A DNA stretch of 64,000 nucleotides. Source: CAWHOW01 sp963831005. GTDB taxonomy: Bacteria; Bacteroidota; Bacteroidia; Bacteroidales; CG2-30-32-10. The first letter of the stretch is position 1, and every line of letters starts with the position of its first letter. Below, piece by piece: positions 8,034 to 16,370 of the stretch. The position numbers were made by a program, and so were the translations under genes. Where the stretch lies: positions 7,371 through 71,370 of the forward strand of contig CAWHOW010000004.1 of assembly GCA_963831005.1 (NCBI GenBank), given 5' to 3'. The notes under the pieces are model-generated. The model was not told where the DNA came from and did not search any database. It saw nothing but the letters and a program-made list of their open reading frames with translations.

Positions 8034-10711
8034 CGAAACTTAAAATTATATGTAATGGAAGGTATAATGCCAACCACCGATAAAGTTGTAGGTATTAAAT
8101 CATAACCACTATTAACATTTGAGGGAACCACAAAATCGCCATTATCATCCATAACCTTATTAAAATTAACAGAGATGGGGTTTTTACGGGCATATACATT
8201 ATATACGGTAAAGATCAATGTTTGCTGATAACGCCTTGATGGTTTAGAAAGTTTATATGTTATAGAAATATCCAAGCGGTTGTAATCAGGAAGCCTGTCA
8301 TTATTTTTATTTCCATACAATGGTACGGAATATCCGTTGTAATAATAAAATCCTATAGGAGTGGTAATTGCCTCCCCTGAATAATAAACCCAATTTGCCG
8401 AAAATGACCAATGTTTGTTCATATGGTATGATGCATTTAAGCAGATATTGTTTGGGCTATCATATGATGATGGGAATGTGCTACCATTATTTACGCCATT
8501 GATCTGTTCAAATATCCTTGAATAAGTATAGCCAATTCTCCATGTAAAGTTTCCTTCTTCTTTTCGAAGCATAAATTCCGTACCATACGACCATGCCTTT
8601 CCGAACCGAAGCTGTCCCTCAAGTAATGGATTGAAAAAAATATCAGCATGATCGGCATAATCCATCTGATTATGAAATTGTTTATAATAAGCCTCAACAG
8701 AAAGGCTAAGTTTTGAATTATCCATGGTTTGAAAGTAACCCAACGCATATTGATCAGCTTTTGGCGGTTCAATATTCGGCCCGCAGGGAACCCATTCTTC
8801 CAGTGAACTAAATGGACTGGTAGTGTTTGATAACAACTGGACAAATTGAGTTGTCCGGCTATAACTTGCTTTCAAACACGAAGTTTCATTAAGAGAATAT
8901 TTCAGGTTTATTCTTGGTTCAGGGGAAATAAATGATGCATATTCATACCCTTTGCCAACCACAAGGGTATCTATTACATTATGGTTTTCATCGAAAGAAT
9001 AAACTGATGTTGGTCCCATATCAATCCATAACGGAACCCGCAATCCATAACGAATAGAAAATTTTGTATTAAAATATTGTTCATTGCTGAAATAAGCATC
9101 AAACTCCCTTGAGGAGTATGTTGAAACAGCAGGAACATTTGCCTGCGCTTCGGGATCTGATAAGTGAAGATTACCAGGATCGGATAACTGAATGCTGGCA
9201 TCAACACCAGCTTTAATAGTATTCTTCAGATTTAAATAATAAGTAAAATCTGTTTTTATTGTTTTATCCGATATAGAAGAACCCCAGTAATCATTATAAT
9301 TATTGTTGAAATATAAATAATAATCATATTGGGTTGTATAAAAAGTAGTATTGGAAAACAATTTATCATTAAAAATATGATTCCATCTTAGTGTACCCAG
9401 AATATTATCCCAGGTTATTTCCGTAGGTGACCAGTTATAGCTGTCATTACCACCATAAAGTGTAAGAAAAATATGGTTATTATCATTTAATTTATAATTA
9501 ACTTTAGCATTAATATCAAAAAATTTAAGAGAAAGATTATCATTGTCATAAGACGATAACCAATTCATGTTTGATATTCTTCCGGATAAGTAAAATGAAC
9601 ATTTATCTTTAATAATAGGTCCATCAATAGAAAGGTCAGATGTGTATGGCCCGATGCTTCCCGAAAATCCTATTTTCTTCATATCACCGTCTTTCGTCCT
9701 TATATCAATTACTGATGATAACCGTCCTCCATAATTGGCAGGAAAATCGCCCTTAAATGCTTCCACATCTTTAATTGCATCCGGTGTTACCGCTGTAACA
9801 AAGCCAAAAAGATGAGAAGGGTTATAAATAGGAGCATCGTCAAGCAGAATCAGATTCTGATCACTGTTTCCGCCGCGAACATAAAAAAGCGTAGAACCAT
9901 CGCCATAGGATTTAATACCCGGAACAATCTGCAACGATTTTATTACATCAATATCTCCTAAAAATCCAGGCAATTGTGAAAGTGTTTTAGGAGACAATTT
10001 CATTTCGCTGAATTGATTATTGTTAATCCCTGATTTATTATCACTGTCTTTTACTTCAACAGGCTTTATATCAAGCATAGCATCTTCAAGCTCTACTGAA
10101 ATTATTTTATCCTCATTCAAATCTATATTTTGCGAAATGTTTTTGTATCCAATAAATGAATAAATGATATCATAACTTCCTTTTCCCATCGTTATGGAAT
10201 AAAATCCGTAAGCATTAGTAATTGCACCAAGGGTTGTACCATAAGCAAAAACAGATGCGCCTATCATCACTTCTCCCGTCTTTTTATCTTTTAAATAGCC
10301 GCTAACTGTATAATTCTTTTTTTCGTTTGAAGCATTTGTGAGATTAATATCATTTCCTTTATTAAGTGGTTTTAAGACAATCTGATTTTCCACAATAATA
10401 TAATTAATCCCGTTTGCTTTAAAAACGGCATCAAGTACATCTGTCACGCTTTTGTTCCTCACTTTAACGGACATCTTTTTGTTCAGTGGAATGAGCTGCG
10501 GGCTGTAAGAAAACGTAACCTGCGCAATATCTTCAATTTTATTGATGATTTCAACAAGCGGCACATTCCTCAATGAAAAAGAAATTCTTTGATCAAGGCT
10601 TTGTCCTGATGAAAATTTTGGGAAATACAAAAGAAAGGCAATTATTATTAAAATATAAATAATTGCCTTTTGCTGAATTGATTTGTTGTGCTTTGAGCTA
10701 TTTACCCCCAT
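8030..10711 (-). CDS. TonB-dependent receptor with STN and carboxypeptidase-like domains
   Basis: 893 residues. Hydrophobic signal region about 15-36. STN/secretin signalling domain about 40-112 (ISFSLRNVPLVEIINKIED...), carboxypeptidase-D regulatory-like domain about 134-215, plug domain about 245-340 (FYVRGGNSDQNLILLDDAPIYN), then a 22-strand-type barrel ending ITYNFKFR. The STN domain implies signalling to the FecR-like anti-sigma factor encoded immediately upstream; the genes overlap by 14 nt. The set sigma-antisigma-receptor-DUF4249 is a transport locus controlled by cell-surface signalling. The ligand (siderophore, peptide or glycan) cannot be read from sequence. Confidence 0.9.
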   Translation of the reverse strand: MGVNSSKHNKSIQQKAIIYILIIIAFLLYFPKFSSGQSLDQRISFSLRNVPLVEIINKIEDIAQVTFSYSPQLIPLNKKMSVKVRNKSVTDVLDAVFKANGINYIIVENQIVLKPLNKGNDINLTNASNEKKNYTVSGYLKDKKTGEVMIGASVFAYGTTLGAITNAYGFYSITMGKGSYDIIYSFIGYKNISQNIDLNEDKIISVELEDAMLDIKPVEVKDSDNKSGINNNQFSEMKLSPKTLSQLPGFLGDIDVIKSLQIVPGIKSYGDGSTLFYVRGGNSDQNLILLDDAPIYNPSHLFGFVTAVTPDAIKDVEAFKGDFPANYGGRLSSVIDIRTKDGDMKKIGFSGSIGPYTSDLSIDGPIIKDKCSFYLSGRISNMNWLSSYDNDNLSLKFFDINAKVNYKLNDNNHIFLTLYGGNDSYNWSPTEITWDNILGTLRWNHIFNDKLFSNTTFYTTQYDYYLYFNNNYNDYWGSSISDKTIKTDFTYYLNLKNTIKAGVDASIQLSDPGNLHLSDPEAQANVPAVSTYSSREFDAYFSNEQYFNTKFSIRYGLRVPLWIDMGPTSVYSFDENHNVIDTLVVGKGYEYASFISPEPRINLKYSLNETSCLKASYSRTTQFVQLLSNTTSPFSSLEEWVPCGPNIEPPKADQYALGYFQTMDNSKLSLSVEAYYKQFHNQMDYADHADIFFNPLLEGQLRFGKAWSYGTEFMLRKEEGNFTWRIGYTYSRIFEQINGVNNGSTFPSSYDSPNNICLNASYHMNKHWSFSANWVYYSGEAITTPIGFYYYNGYSVPLYGNKNNDRLPDYNRLDISITYKLSKPSRRYQQTLIFTVYNVYARKNPISVNFNKVMDDNGDFVVPSNVNSGYDLIPTTLSVVGIIPSITYNFKFR

Positions 10712-11741
10712 TGCCGGAGATTTCTATTACATTACCTGATGATTTACTAATTCTCACTGGCAATGCCTCCTGAATTACTTTTAAAATAGAGTCAAGCTTT
10801 AAATTTGCATAATTGCCGGAAAGAGTATAGCTGGCTATTTTATTATTTTTCAGTTTAATATTTGAATGATAAACACTGTTAAGCGTCTTTACCACTTCAC
10901 TTAAAGCCGTATTAGAGAAAACAAGTTCTTTTGTTTTAAATGCCATATAATTTATCTCGTCATTCTCCGATTTAATAATTTTCTGTTCAGTTTTCGAAAA
11001 TATTGCCTTTTCACCAGGTTCGAGAATAGTAACCTTGTCAGGATTATTATCATAATAAACAGCTACCCTGCCGGAAGTAAGTATTACTTCTCCCTGTCCG
11101 TCAGCAGCATTGGTATTAACATAGAATGAAGTTCCCAGCACTTTTACCCGTACATCATTCGCTTCTATAATAAAAGGCTTGGATGCATCATGTGTAACAT
11201 TAAAATATGCTTCACCCTTTAGCCCTACAGTTCTTTTATCTCCTTTAAATTTATCAGGATAATTCAGTGTTGAACCGGCATTCAATGTTACAGAAGTGCC
11301 ATCAGGCAGTTGGCTTTCAATAGTTTCTGTCTGGGCTACTAAATATTTCTCTTTTGACTGGTTCAAATAATAATAAACGATGAACGAAATGGAGGTAATT
11401 ACAATAAATATGGCAGCTATCCTGACAACCTTCGAAAGCAGGCTCCAAGTTACCGTTCTTTCAGCATGCAAAGGAATAACAGGAATATGCTTTGTTTCTT
11501 TACTAACTGTATTACTATTAATGAGAGGTTTTATTTTTTCCCATTCCTCATCAACATCAATATCAGCATTAATTCTGGAACCTTCAATTGTTGTCCAGAT
11601 GTTTTGATATTCCTCAAAAAGCTTCTTATTATCGGCGTCTGATTTTATCCATTCTGAAAGCACAATCATTTCTTCGGAAGTAGTCTCTCCCGAGAAATAC
11701 CTGGTGATCAGGTCAACATAATATGTTGGATTGTTTTTCAT
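10698..11741 (-). CDS. FecR family anti-sigma factor
   Basis: 347 residues. N-terminal cytoplasmic part about 1-100 (short helical anti-sigma region with YFSGETTSEEMIVLSEW), one membrane segment about 107-127 (VRIAAIFIVITSISFIVYYYL), a periplasmic FecR beta domain about 140-245 (LPDGTSVTLNAGSTLNYP... GEAYFNVTHDASKPFIIEANDVRVKVLGT), and a C-terminal DUF4974-like domain about 265-335. It would hold the upstream ECF sigma factor inactive until the receptor binds ligand. Overlaps the receptor gene and lies 69 bp after the sigma gene. Confidence 0.92.
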   Translation of the reverse strand: MKNNPTYYVDLITRYFSGETTSEEMIVLSEWIKSDADNKKLFEEYQNIWTTIEGSRINADIDVDEEWEKIKPLINSNTVSKETKHIPVIPLHAERTVTWSLLSKVVRIAAIFIVITSISFIVYYYLNQSKEKYLVAQTETIESQLPDGTSVTLNAGSTLNYPDKFKGDKRTVGLKGEAYFNVTHDASKPFIIEANDVRVKVLGTSFYVNTNAADGQGEVILTSGRVAVYYDNNPDKVTILEPGEKAIFSKTEQKIIKSENDEINYMAFKTKELVFSNTALSEVVKTLNSVYHSNIKLKNNKIASYTLSGNYANLKLDSILKVIQEALPVRISKSSGNVIEISGNGGK

Positions 11742-11810
11742 TGTTTTAACCTATTGTTTCCTTTGTTCACTCACATTACACACAAATATTCTTTTACCCC
11801 TATTCCGTTT

Positions 11811-12353
11811 TTAAATTTTTTTTGATATTGTTTCAAAAACTATCAATAATATGGTAATATAATCCACCAGATGCTCCCTCATATGTTGCAGCGCCTTGGA
11901 CATTTGCGTTTCGACCGTTTTAATAGATATTCCCAGCTTGTCGGCCACCTGCTGATATTTCAGGTTCTGATACCTGTTCATTACAAATATCTCCCTGCAT
12001 TTCTCGGGGAGTGCAGTTATGGCAGTCTTTATTTTCTGGTCGATCTCGGCAGCAACAAGTTTATCGCCTCTGTCGTGCTCCGATAAAGGATACAGGTTCT
12101 CAAAATTTAATATATCCCTGTTAAATTTCTTATTATCCCTTAAATAATTAAGGCTTTTATTATATACAGTAGTAGTAAGGTAAGATTTTACCGGTTTGGA
12201 TAGATCTATACTGCCTCTTTTTTCCCAAAGGCTGATAAACGCATCCTGTGTAATTTCCTTTGCCGTTTCAAAGTCCTTTACGTATTTCTGTGCAAAACGC
12301 GCCAACCCTTTAAAATGGCTTTTGAAAAGCCTTTCAAACGAGGATTCATCCAA
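11811..12353 (-). CDS. ECF RNA polymerase sigma factor (FecI-like, Bacteroidota type)
   Basis: 180 residues. Sigma region 2 about 5-75 (FKSHFKGLARFAQKYVKDFETAKEITQDAFISLWEKR) and region 4 about 110-165 (ITALPEKCREIFVMNRYQNLKYQQVADKLGISIKTVETQMSKALQHMR). No other domains. The gene order sigma, FecR, STN-receptor is the classic surface-signalling layout. A -7 box lies at 12412-12419. Confidence 0.93.
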   Translation of the reverse strand: MDESSFERLFKSHFKGLARFAQKYVKDFETAKEITQDAFISLWEKRGSIDLSKPVKSYLTTTVYNKSLNYLRDNKKFNRDILNFENLYPLSEHDRGDKLVAAEIDQKIKTAITALPEKCREIFVMNRYQNLKYQQVADKLGISIKTVETQMSKALQHMREHLVDYITILLIVFETISKKI

Positions 12354-12411
12354 AACTGTAATATTTAAATTGGCTTCGCTCAGAAAAAAGGAATTTTAAA
12401 TTTTAATGAAA

Positions 12412-12419
12412 CAAATATA
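12412..12419 (-). promoter_or_regulatory. -7 box (TATATTTG) for the sigma-receptor operon
   Basis: Minus-strand TATATTTG, 59 bp upstream of the sigma factor start codon at 12353. Confidence 0.5.
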
Positions 12420-12528
12420 CTGGAAGTTCAAAGAATGAAGAAATTTATCTTTTTAAAATATTGTTGATCCAATTTTATATGCTTTAAAAAGAACAAATTA
12501 TCTAAAGCTTATATCTCAAAATAAAAAA

Positions 12529-12555
12529 GAGGATGTCGTAGGTGACGACATCCTC
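12529..12555 (-). terminator. Terminator of the small secreted protein gene
   Basis: GAGGATGTCGT-aggtg-ACGACATCCTC is a perfect 11-bp stem. On the minus strand it is followed by a T-rich tract, so it terminates the gene ending at 12581. Confidence 0.85.
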
Positions 12556-12580
12556 AAAACAATATCAAATATTAATTCTG

Positions 12581-12994
12581 TTACTTAGTGGTTGCAGGTT
12601 GATTATTATTGTTACCGTTACCCCTGTTATTCTGTTTATTCTTAAAATATTCCTCCAATTTGGTATATTGGTCAGGAGTAACAACACCTTTTACTTCGGC
12701 GCTTAATTTATCCTGCCTTGCTTTCCTTGCAGAAGAAAGCTTTTCTTTATCTCCTTTGTTTGCTTCCTGATCAGCATCTTTTTGTTTCTGAAATTCGGTT
12801 ACAAATGGAGTGATCTTTGTTACCTCATCCTGTGTTAGGGTAGCGGCTTTAGTCATTTCGTCAACCATGTTGGTTGTTCTTTGTTCAACGGTCTTTTTGG
12901 GTTGTTCTGGCTTAGAAGCGCTTTGTGAATACGTTTTAGCAACAAATAACATAGCAAATGCTGCGATTACCAATGCTTTGAAATACTTTTTCAT
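12581..12994 (-). CDS. Small secreted helical protein (Spy/CpxP-like composition)
   Basis: 137 residues from the ATG at 12994. Signal peptide MKKYFKALVIAAFAMLFVAKTYSQ, then a mostly helical, highly charged region (VEQRTTNMVDEMTKAATLTQDEVTKITPFVTEFQKQKDADQEANKGDKEKLSSARKAR and a TPDQYTKLEEYFKNKQ segment) and an Asn-rich tail. The 'TLTQDEVTKI ... TPDQYTKLEEY' pattern resembles LTxxQ-containing periplasmic chaperone-like proteins. Family assignment is an inference. Own promoter (13032-13039) and terminator, so a single-gene unit. Confidence 0.75.
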   Translation of the reverse strand: MKKYFKALVIAAFAMLFVAKTYSQSASKPEQPKKTVEQRTTNMVDEMTKAATLTQDEVTKITPFVTEFQKQKDADQEANKGDKEKLSSARKARQDKLSAEVKGVVTPDQYTKLEEYFKNKQNNRGNGNNNNQPATTK

Positions 12995-13031
12995 ATAATA
13001 AATGTTTAGGTTAATATTAAATATAAGAGTA

Positions 13032-13039
13032 CAAATATA
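13032..13039 (-). promoter_or_regulatory. -7 box (TATATTTG) for the small secreted protein
   Basis: Minus-strand TATATTTG, 38 bp before the ATG at 12994; favours that start over the upstream in-frame ATG at 13042. Confidence 0.55.
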
Positions 13040-13091
13040 CAATAAAAATTACATCATATACTATAAATTGAAAAAAAATATCAACATTTAC

Positions 13092-13119
13092 TTTGTGATA
13101 TTATTTTTTTATATATTTG
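13092..13119 (+). promoter_or_regulatory. tRNA promoter: -33 TTTG and -7 TATATTTG
   Basis: TTTG at 13092-13095 and TATATTTG at 13112-13119 form a Bacteroidota vegetative promoter directly before the tRNA-Gly gene at 13136. Confidence 0.65.
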
Positions 13120-13135
13120 CACTCCCTAATAATAA

Positions 13136-13208
<73 letters not shown>

Positions 13209-13217
13209 CGGAAAAAT

Positions 13218-13242
13218 CCTCTCTTAACGAGAGGTTTTTTTT
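13218..13242 (+). terminator. Hairpin with T-run between the two tRNA genes
   Basis: CCTCTC-ttaac-GAGAGG followed by eight T. It may terminate or attenuate transcription after tRNA-Gly. Confidence 0.8.
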
Positions 13243-13250
13243 CAAATAAT

Positions 13251-13335
13251 GCCCAGGTGGTGGAACTGGTAGACACGCAGGACTTAAAATCCTGTTGCCA
13301 TTGCGGCAGTGCGGGTTCGATTCCCGCCCCGGGTA
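13251..13335 (+). tRNA. tRNA-Leu (anticodon TAA)
   Basis: 85 nt class II tRNA with a long variable arm (TTGCCATTGCGGCAG region). Anticodon arm CAGGA-ctTAAaa-TCCTG. T arm GCGGG-TTCGATT-CCCGC. The acceptor stem GCCCAGG/CCCGGGT has one G-T pair and one A-C mismatch, which is slightly unusual. No encoded CCA. Confidence 0.93.
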
Positions 13336-13337
13336 CG

Positions 13338-13378
13338 ATGCCGAAACCTTATAATAACAAGTGTTTCGGCATTTTTTT
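13338..13378 (+). terminator. Terminator after tRNA-Leu
   Basis: ATGCCGAAAC...GTTTCGGCAT is a perfect 10-bp stem followed by a T-run. Confidence 0.88.
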
Positions 13379-13519
13379 GTTCCCGGAAATATTCCCCTAA
13401 AACAACAAATTGCCGAAATGGAAGTGAAGAAATAATGCAGAGTTCAAAAGTAAAAATGCAGAATTGAGATTGAGAATACTGCCCGTTACTCATTACTAAC
13501 AACTAAATAAAAGACAGGT

Positions 13520-13800
13520 AGTCGAGCGCGAACATGGCCTGATGTTATTTTAATGCCAACACCCATTTCATTGGCTATGATATGTGCAAGCGTAGTTTTG
13601 CCTAAACCATGTGGTTCATGTAACAGAACATGGTCGAGCGCTTATTCCTTTTGTTTGGCTGCCTGAACAAACATCTTAAGGTTTTCTTTAACCTGATGCT
13701 GACCTACAAAGCTAAAAAAGTCGTTGGGACGCAATAGCTTTTCAAACTCACGTTCGACAGGAGACAGATTTTCGGTATCAGGGTTAAGGTTAGGGTTCAT
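13520..13800 (-). pseudogene. ruvB: ruvB 5' fragment, decayed
   Basis: Reading leftward from the ATG at 13800, the frame gives MNPNLNPDTENLSPVEREFEKLLRP, DFFSFVGQHQVKENLKMFVQAAK, then a TAA stop at 13642-13644 (codon 53), then in the same frame ALDHVLLHEPHGLGKTTLAHIIANEMGVGIKITSG. This is the N-terminal region of the Holliday junction helicase RuvB including its Walker A, where GPPGLGKT has become EPHGLGKT. Similarity ends near 13530 and the rest of the gene is missing. It is a partial duplication or relic; a functional ruvB must exist elsewhere in the genome. Confidence 0.85.
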
Positions 13801-14011
13801 GCAGATAAAAGCAAAGGGATGCCAATTGAAAAGGTAAGAAAATTATGTTCGTTCTTATCTGATTTGCAAAATAATGATTAGAACGAGCTATGCCGATAGG
13901 AACACAAACAAAATAAATCCTTTTTGCACTTGTTCTGTATCGGTATAATCAATAATAAAAGAAATCAGGAGCATCTTTCATTAAAATGCACTCAAAACAG
14001 TAATAGTTTGT
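13801..14011. other. Intergenic, no gene recognised
   Basis: AT-rich, stops in all frames. I see no RNA gene or terminator. Confidence 0.6.
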
Positions 14012-14074
14012 GCAAGTATTTAAATAGTTACCGCAAGTATTATAATACATGGTGCAAGTGTTATGACTAAAATG
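14012..14074. repeat. 21-bp tandem array 2 (three units)
   Basis: GCAAGTATT, GCAAGTATT and GCAAGTGTT begin at 14012, 14033 and 14054, exactly 21 bp apart. Units one and two contain palindromes after the GCAA anchor (ATTTAAAT core; GTATTATAATAC, 12 bp perfect). A further GCATTAT at 14074 may be a fourth, degraded unit. From here to 14421 nothing else is recognised. Confidence 0.6.
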
Positions 14075-14421
14075 CATTATTTCTCTGCATTATTTCATTT
14101 TTATATGAAAAATCCTTGATTTTTGATAGAAAACATTAAAAATACCACTTGATGAAGCCTGATTTTTACAGGATACTTAGCCTGAAATGGGGTAAAATGA
14201 CTAAAACTTCATAGAATGATACGCTAATTAGCTTAAAATAGAAGAGGTTTGTAGCTTAAAGTTAAAATTTCCGATGAGTTTTCAGATTATTACAAACATA
14301 TTCTATAATATTGCGAAATTGATTTACAGTTGAATGGTTTGCAATTGTAGAAGGTTGCGCAGGAACAAAGAAGTACAGATGCAAACGAGGATCTATCTTT
14401 TAAAATTATTATTAAAATAAA

Positions 14422-15354
14422 ATGAAATTTTTATTTACAGCAATTATTCTCATTATATTTCATTTCGCTTCGGCGCAAAATGATACTTCGGCTATATTAA
14501 AACCTTCGGGTGATACCGTTTTATTCACCGATTTTAAACCTGTATATACTACAGAACTATCAAAATACTATATCATCACTATTGATAAAATTGAATACAC
14601 AAAAGATGAAATGATTTTGTATTTAGGTCTTGCTATTCATACTGATCAAAAGAAACTCGGTTTCGAAATTTTTGGGGAAAAAGGTCAATATGCCATGCGA
14701 TTGATTAGTAAAGAGAAAATATATGATATGAATAATATTAAAAATATCAGATTGAATGGTAAATTGTATTCAAAAATAATTCCTAATGATGATTATCTTC
14801 ATTGCGATGTTAGGCAGGGAGAGAAACTTACCTGGGAAATCTATTTTCCCCGCTTACCCAAAGAAATAAAAACCGTAAATCTGATTCAAAATACGGGAGG
14901 TTACTTTTATGAGGACCCTTTCACTTATTTAAATATACAGATAAAATCAAGCGCTGATAACACCGGCAATAAAAAGGAAAAAGATCTTTTAAATAAAATG
15001 GAGTTGAACAAACCAATAACATTGAAAAATATTTATTTTGAAACAGGAAAATCGAATTTGCTAGATTCATCATTCGCTGAATTAAACACGCTCTTTAATA
15101 TTTTAAAAAGTAAACCAAAAATGATAATTCAAATATCGGGTTTTACAGATAATGTGGGCAAAGCGGAAGACAATATTGTTTTATCACAAGCACGTGCTAA
15201 CGCAGTAAAAAAATATTTATCGGATAAAGGAATTGATAATACAAGGATAATTACAAAAGGATATGGCAGTAGTGATCCTAAAGCAAGTAATGAAACAAAA
15301 GAAGGGCGAGCCGTAAACCGGAGAGTTGAAATTACTGTTTTGAAAAATGAATAA
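14422..15354 (+). CDS. OmpA-family (peptidoglycan-binding) secreted protein
   Basis: 310 residues. Signal peptide about 1-18 (MKFLFTAIILIIFHFASAQ). Residues about 20-190 are a beta-rich domain I do not recognise. The C-terminal OmpA domain (about 200-310) is complete: NIYFETGKSNLLDSSFAELNTL, ISGFTDNVGKAEDNIVLSQARANAVKKYLSDKGI, and GRAVNRRVEI with the Asp and Arg that contact diaminopimelate. It probably tethers the outer membrane or a periplasmic complex to peptidoglycan. Monocistronic. Confidence 0.88.
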   Translation: MKFLFTAIILIIFHFASAQNDTSAILKPSGDTVLFTDFKPVYTTELSKYYIITIDKIEYTKDEMILYLGLAIHTDQKKLGFEIFGEKGQYAMRLISKEKIYDMNNIKNIRLNGKLYSKIIPNDDYLHCDVRQGEKLTWEIYFPRLPKEIKTVNLIQNTGGYFYEDPFTYLNIQIKSSADNTGNKKEKDLLNKMELNKPITLKNIYFETGKSNLLDSSFAELNTLFNILKSKPKMIIQISGFTDNVGKAEDNIVLSQARANAVKKYLSDKGIDNTRIITKGYGSSDPKASNETKEGRAVNRRVEITVLKNE

Positions 15355-15435
15355 CCTAATTTGAGCTTTGCTCGACAGTATTCAATACCATTCCCATTAA
15401 TAAATGTTGAGTAAACGCAATAGAAACTTACAAAT

Positions 15436-16356
15436 TTATTTAAAAAGATCAGTGCTTAAATAGCGTTCCGCAGTGTCGGGAATTATTACCACTATTAATT
15501 TCCCTTTGTTTTCCTCTCTCCTTGCAACTTTCAAAGCAGCATGAACAGCAGCCCCTGAAGAAATACCACAAAATATACCTTCTTCTTTTATCATGGCTTT
15601 TGCTGCTTCAACAGCCTCTTCATTCGATACCTGTATTATCTCGTCAATGATTTTCGTATTCAGCACTTCTGGCACAAATCCTGCACCTATGCCTTGTATC
15701 TTATGCGGCGATGGCGCCCCTCCCGATAGAACAGGCGAAGCAGAAGGCTCAACGGCTATGCTTTTTAATGAAGGTTTCTTTGCCTTTATCACTTCTGATA
15801 TTCCGGTTATAGAGCCCCCGGTTCCAACACCCGAAACAAGAATGTCTATCTTACCGTCGGTATCATTCCATATCTCCATTGCAGTTGTCTTCCTGTGTAT
15901 CTCAGGGTTAGCAGGATTTTTAAACTGTTGAGGCATGAACGAATTGGGCGTCTCTTTAATTAGCTCTTCAGCTTTTGCAATAGCACCTTTCATTCCTTTT
16001 GGAGCTTCTGTCAACACTATCTCGGCGCCAAAGCTTTTCATTATGGCCCTGCGTTCCACACTCATGCTTTCGGGCATGGTAAGTATCAATTTATATCCTT
16101 TAACAGCGCATGTAAATGCAAGGGCAATTCCTGTATTCCCACTGGTAGGCTCTATGATAACCGTGCCTTTTTTTATCAAACCTTTTTTCTCACCGTCCTC
16201 TATCATAGCCCAGCCTATGCGGTCTTTAACAGAATTAACCGGATTGTAAAATTCAAGCTTGGCTACAACATCTGCATAGCTGCCTTGTGTTACTTTATTC
16301 AACCGAACCAGTGGTGTTTTACCAATAAGTTCGCCTATGTTTTCAGCAATTTTCAT
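15436..16356 (-). CDS. cysK: Cysteine synthase A (O-acetylserine sulfhydrylase)
   Basis: 306 residues, standard length. PLP lysine is K44 in NPVNSVKDRIG; substrate loop EPTSGNTGIALAF; phosphate-binding GVGTGGSITG; C-terminal GISSGAAVHAAL. Converts O-acetylserine and sulfide to cysteine. No cysE lies nearby. An IS element is inserted 15 bp upstream of the start codon (9-bp duplicated target at 16371-16379), which should separate the gene from its original promoter. Confidence 0.95.
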   Translation of the reverse strand: MKIAENIGELIGKTPLVRLNKVTQGSYADVVAKLEFYNPVNSVKDRIGWAMIEDGEKKGLIKKGTVIIEPTSGNTGIALAFTCAVKGYKLILTMPESMSVERRAIMKSFGAEIVLTEAPKGMKGAIAKAEELIKETPNSFMPQQFKNPANPEIHRKTTAMEIWNDTDGKIDILVSGVGTGGSITGISEVIKAKKPSLKSIAVEPSASPVLSGGAPSPHKIQGIGAGFVPEVLNTKIIDEIIQVSNEEAVEAAKAMIKEEGIFCGISSGAAVHAALKVARREENKGKLIVVIIPDTAERYLSTDLFK

Positions 16357-16370
16357 GATTATTTTTTTAA

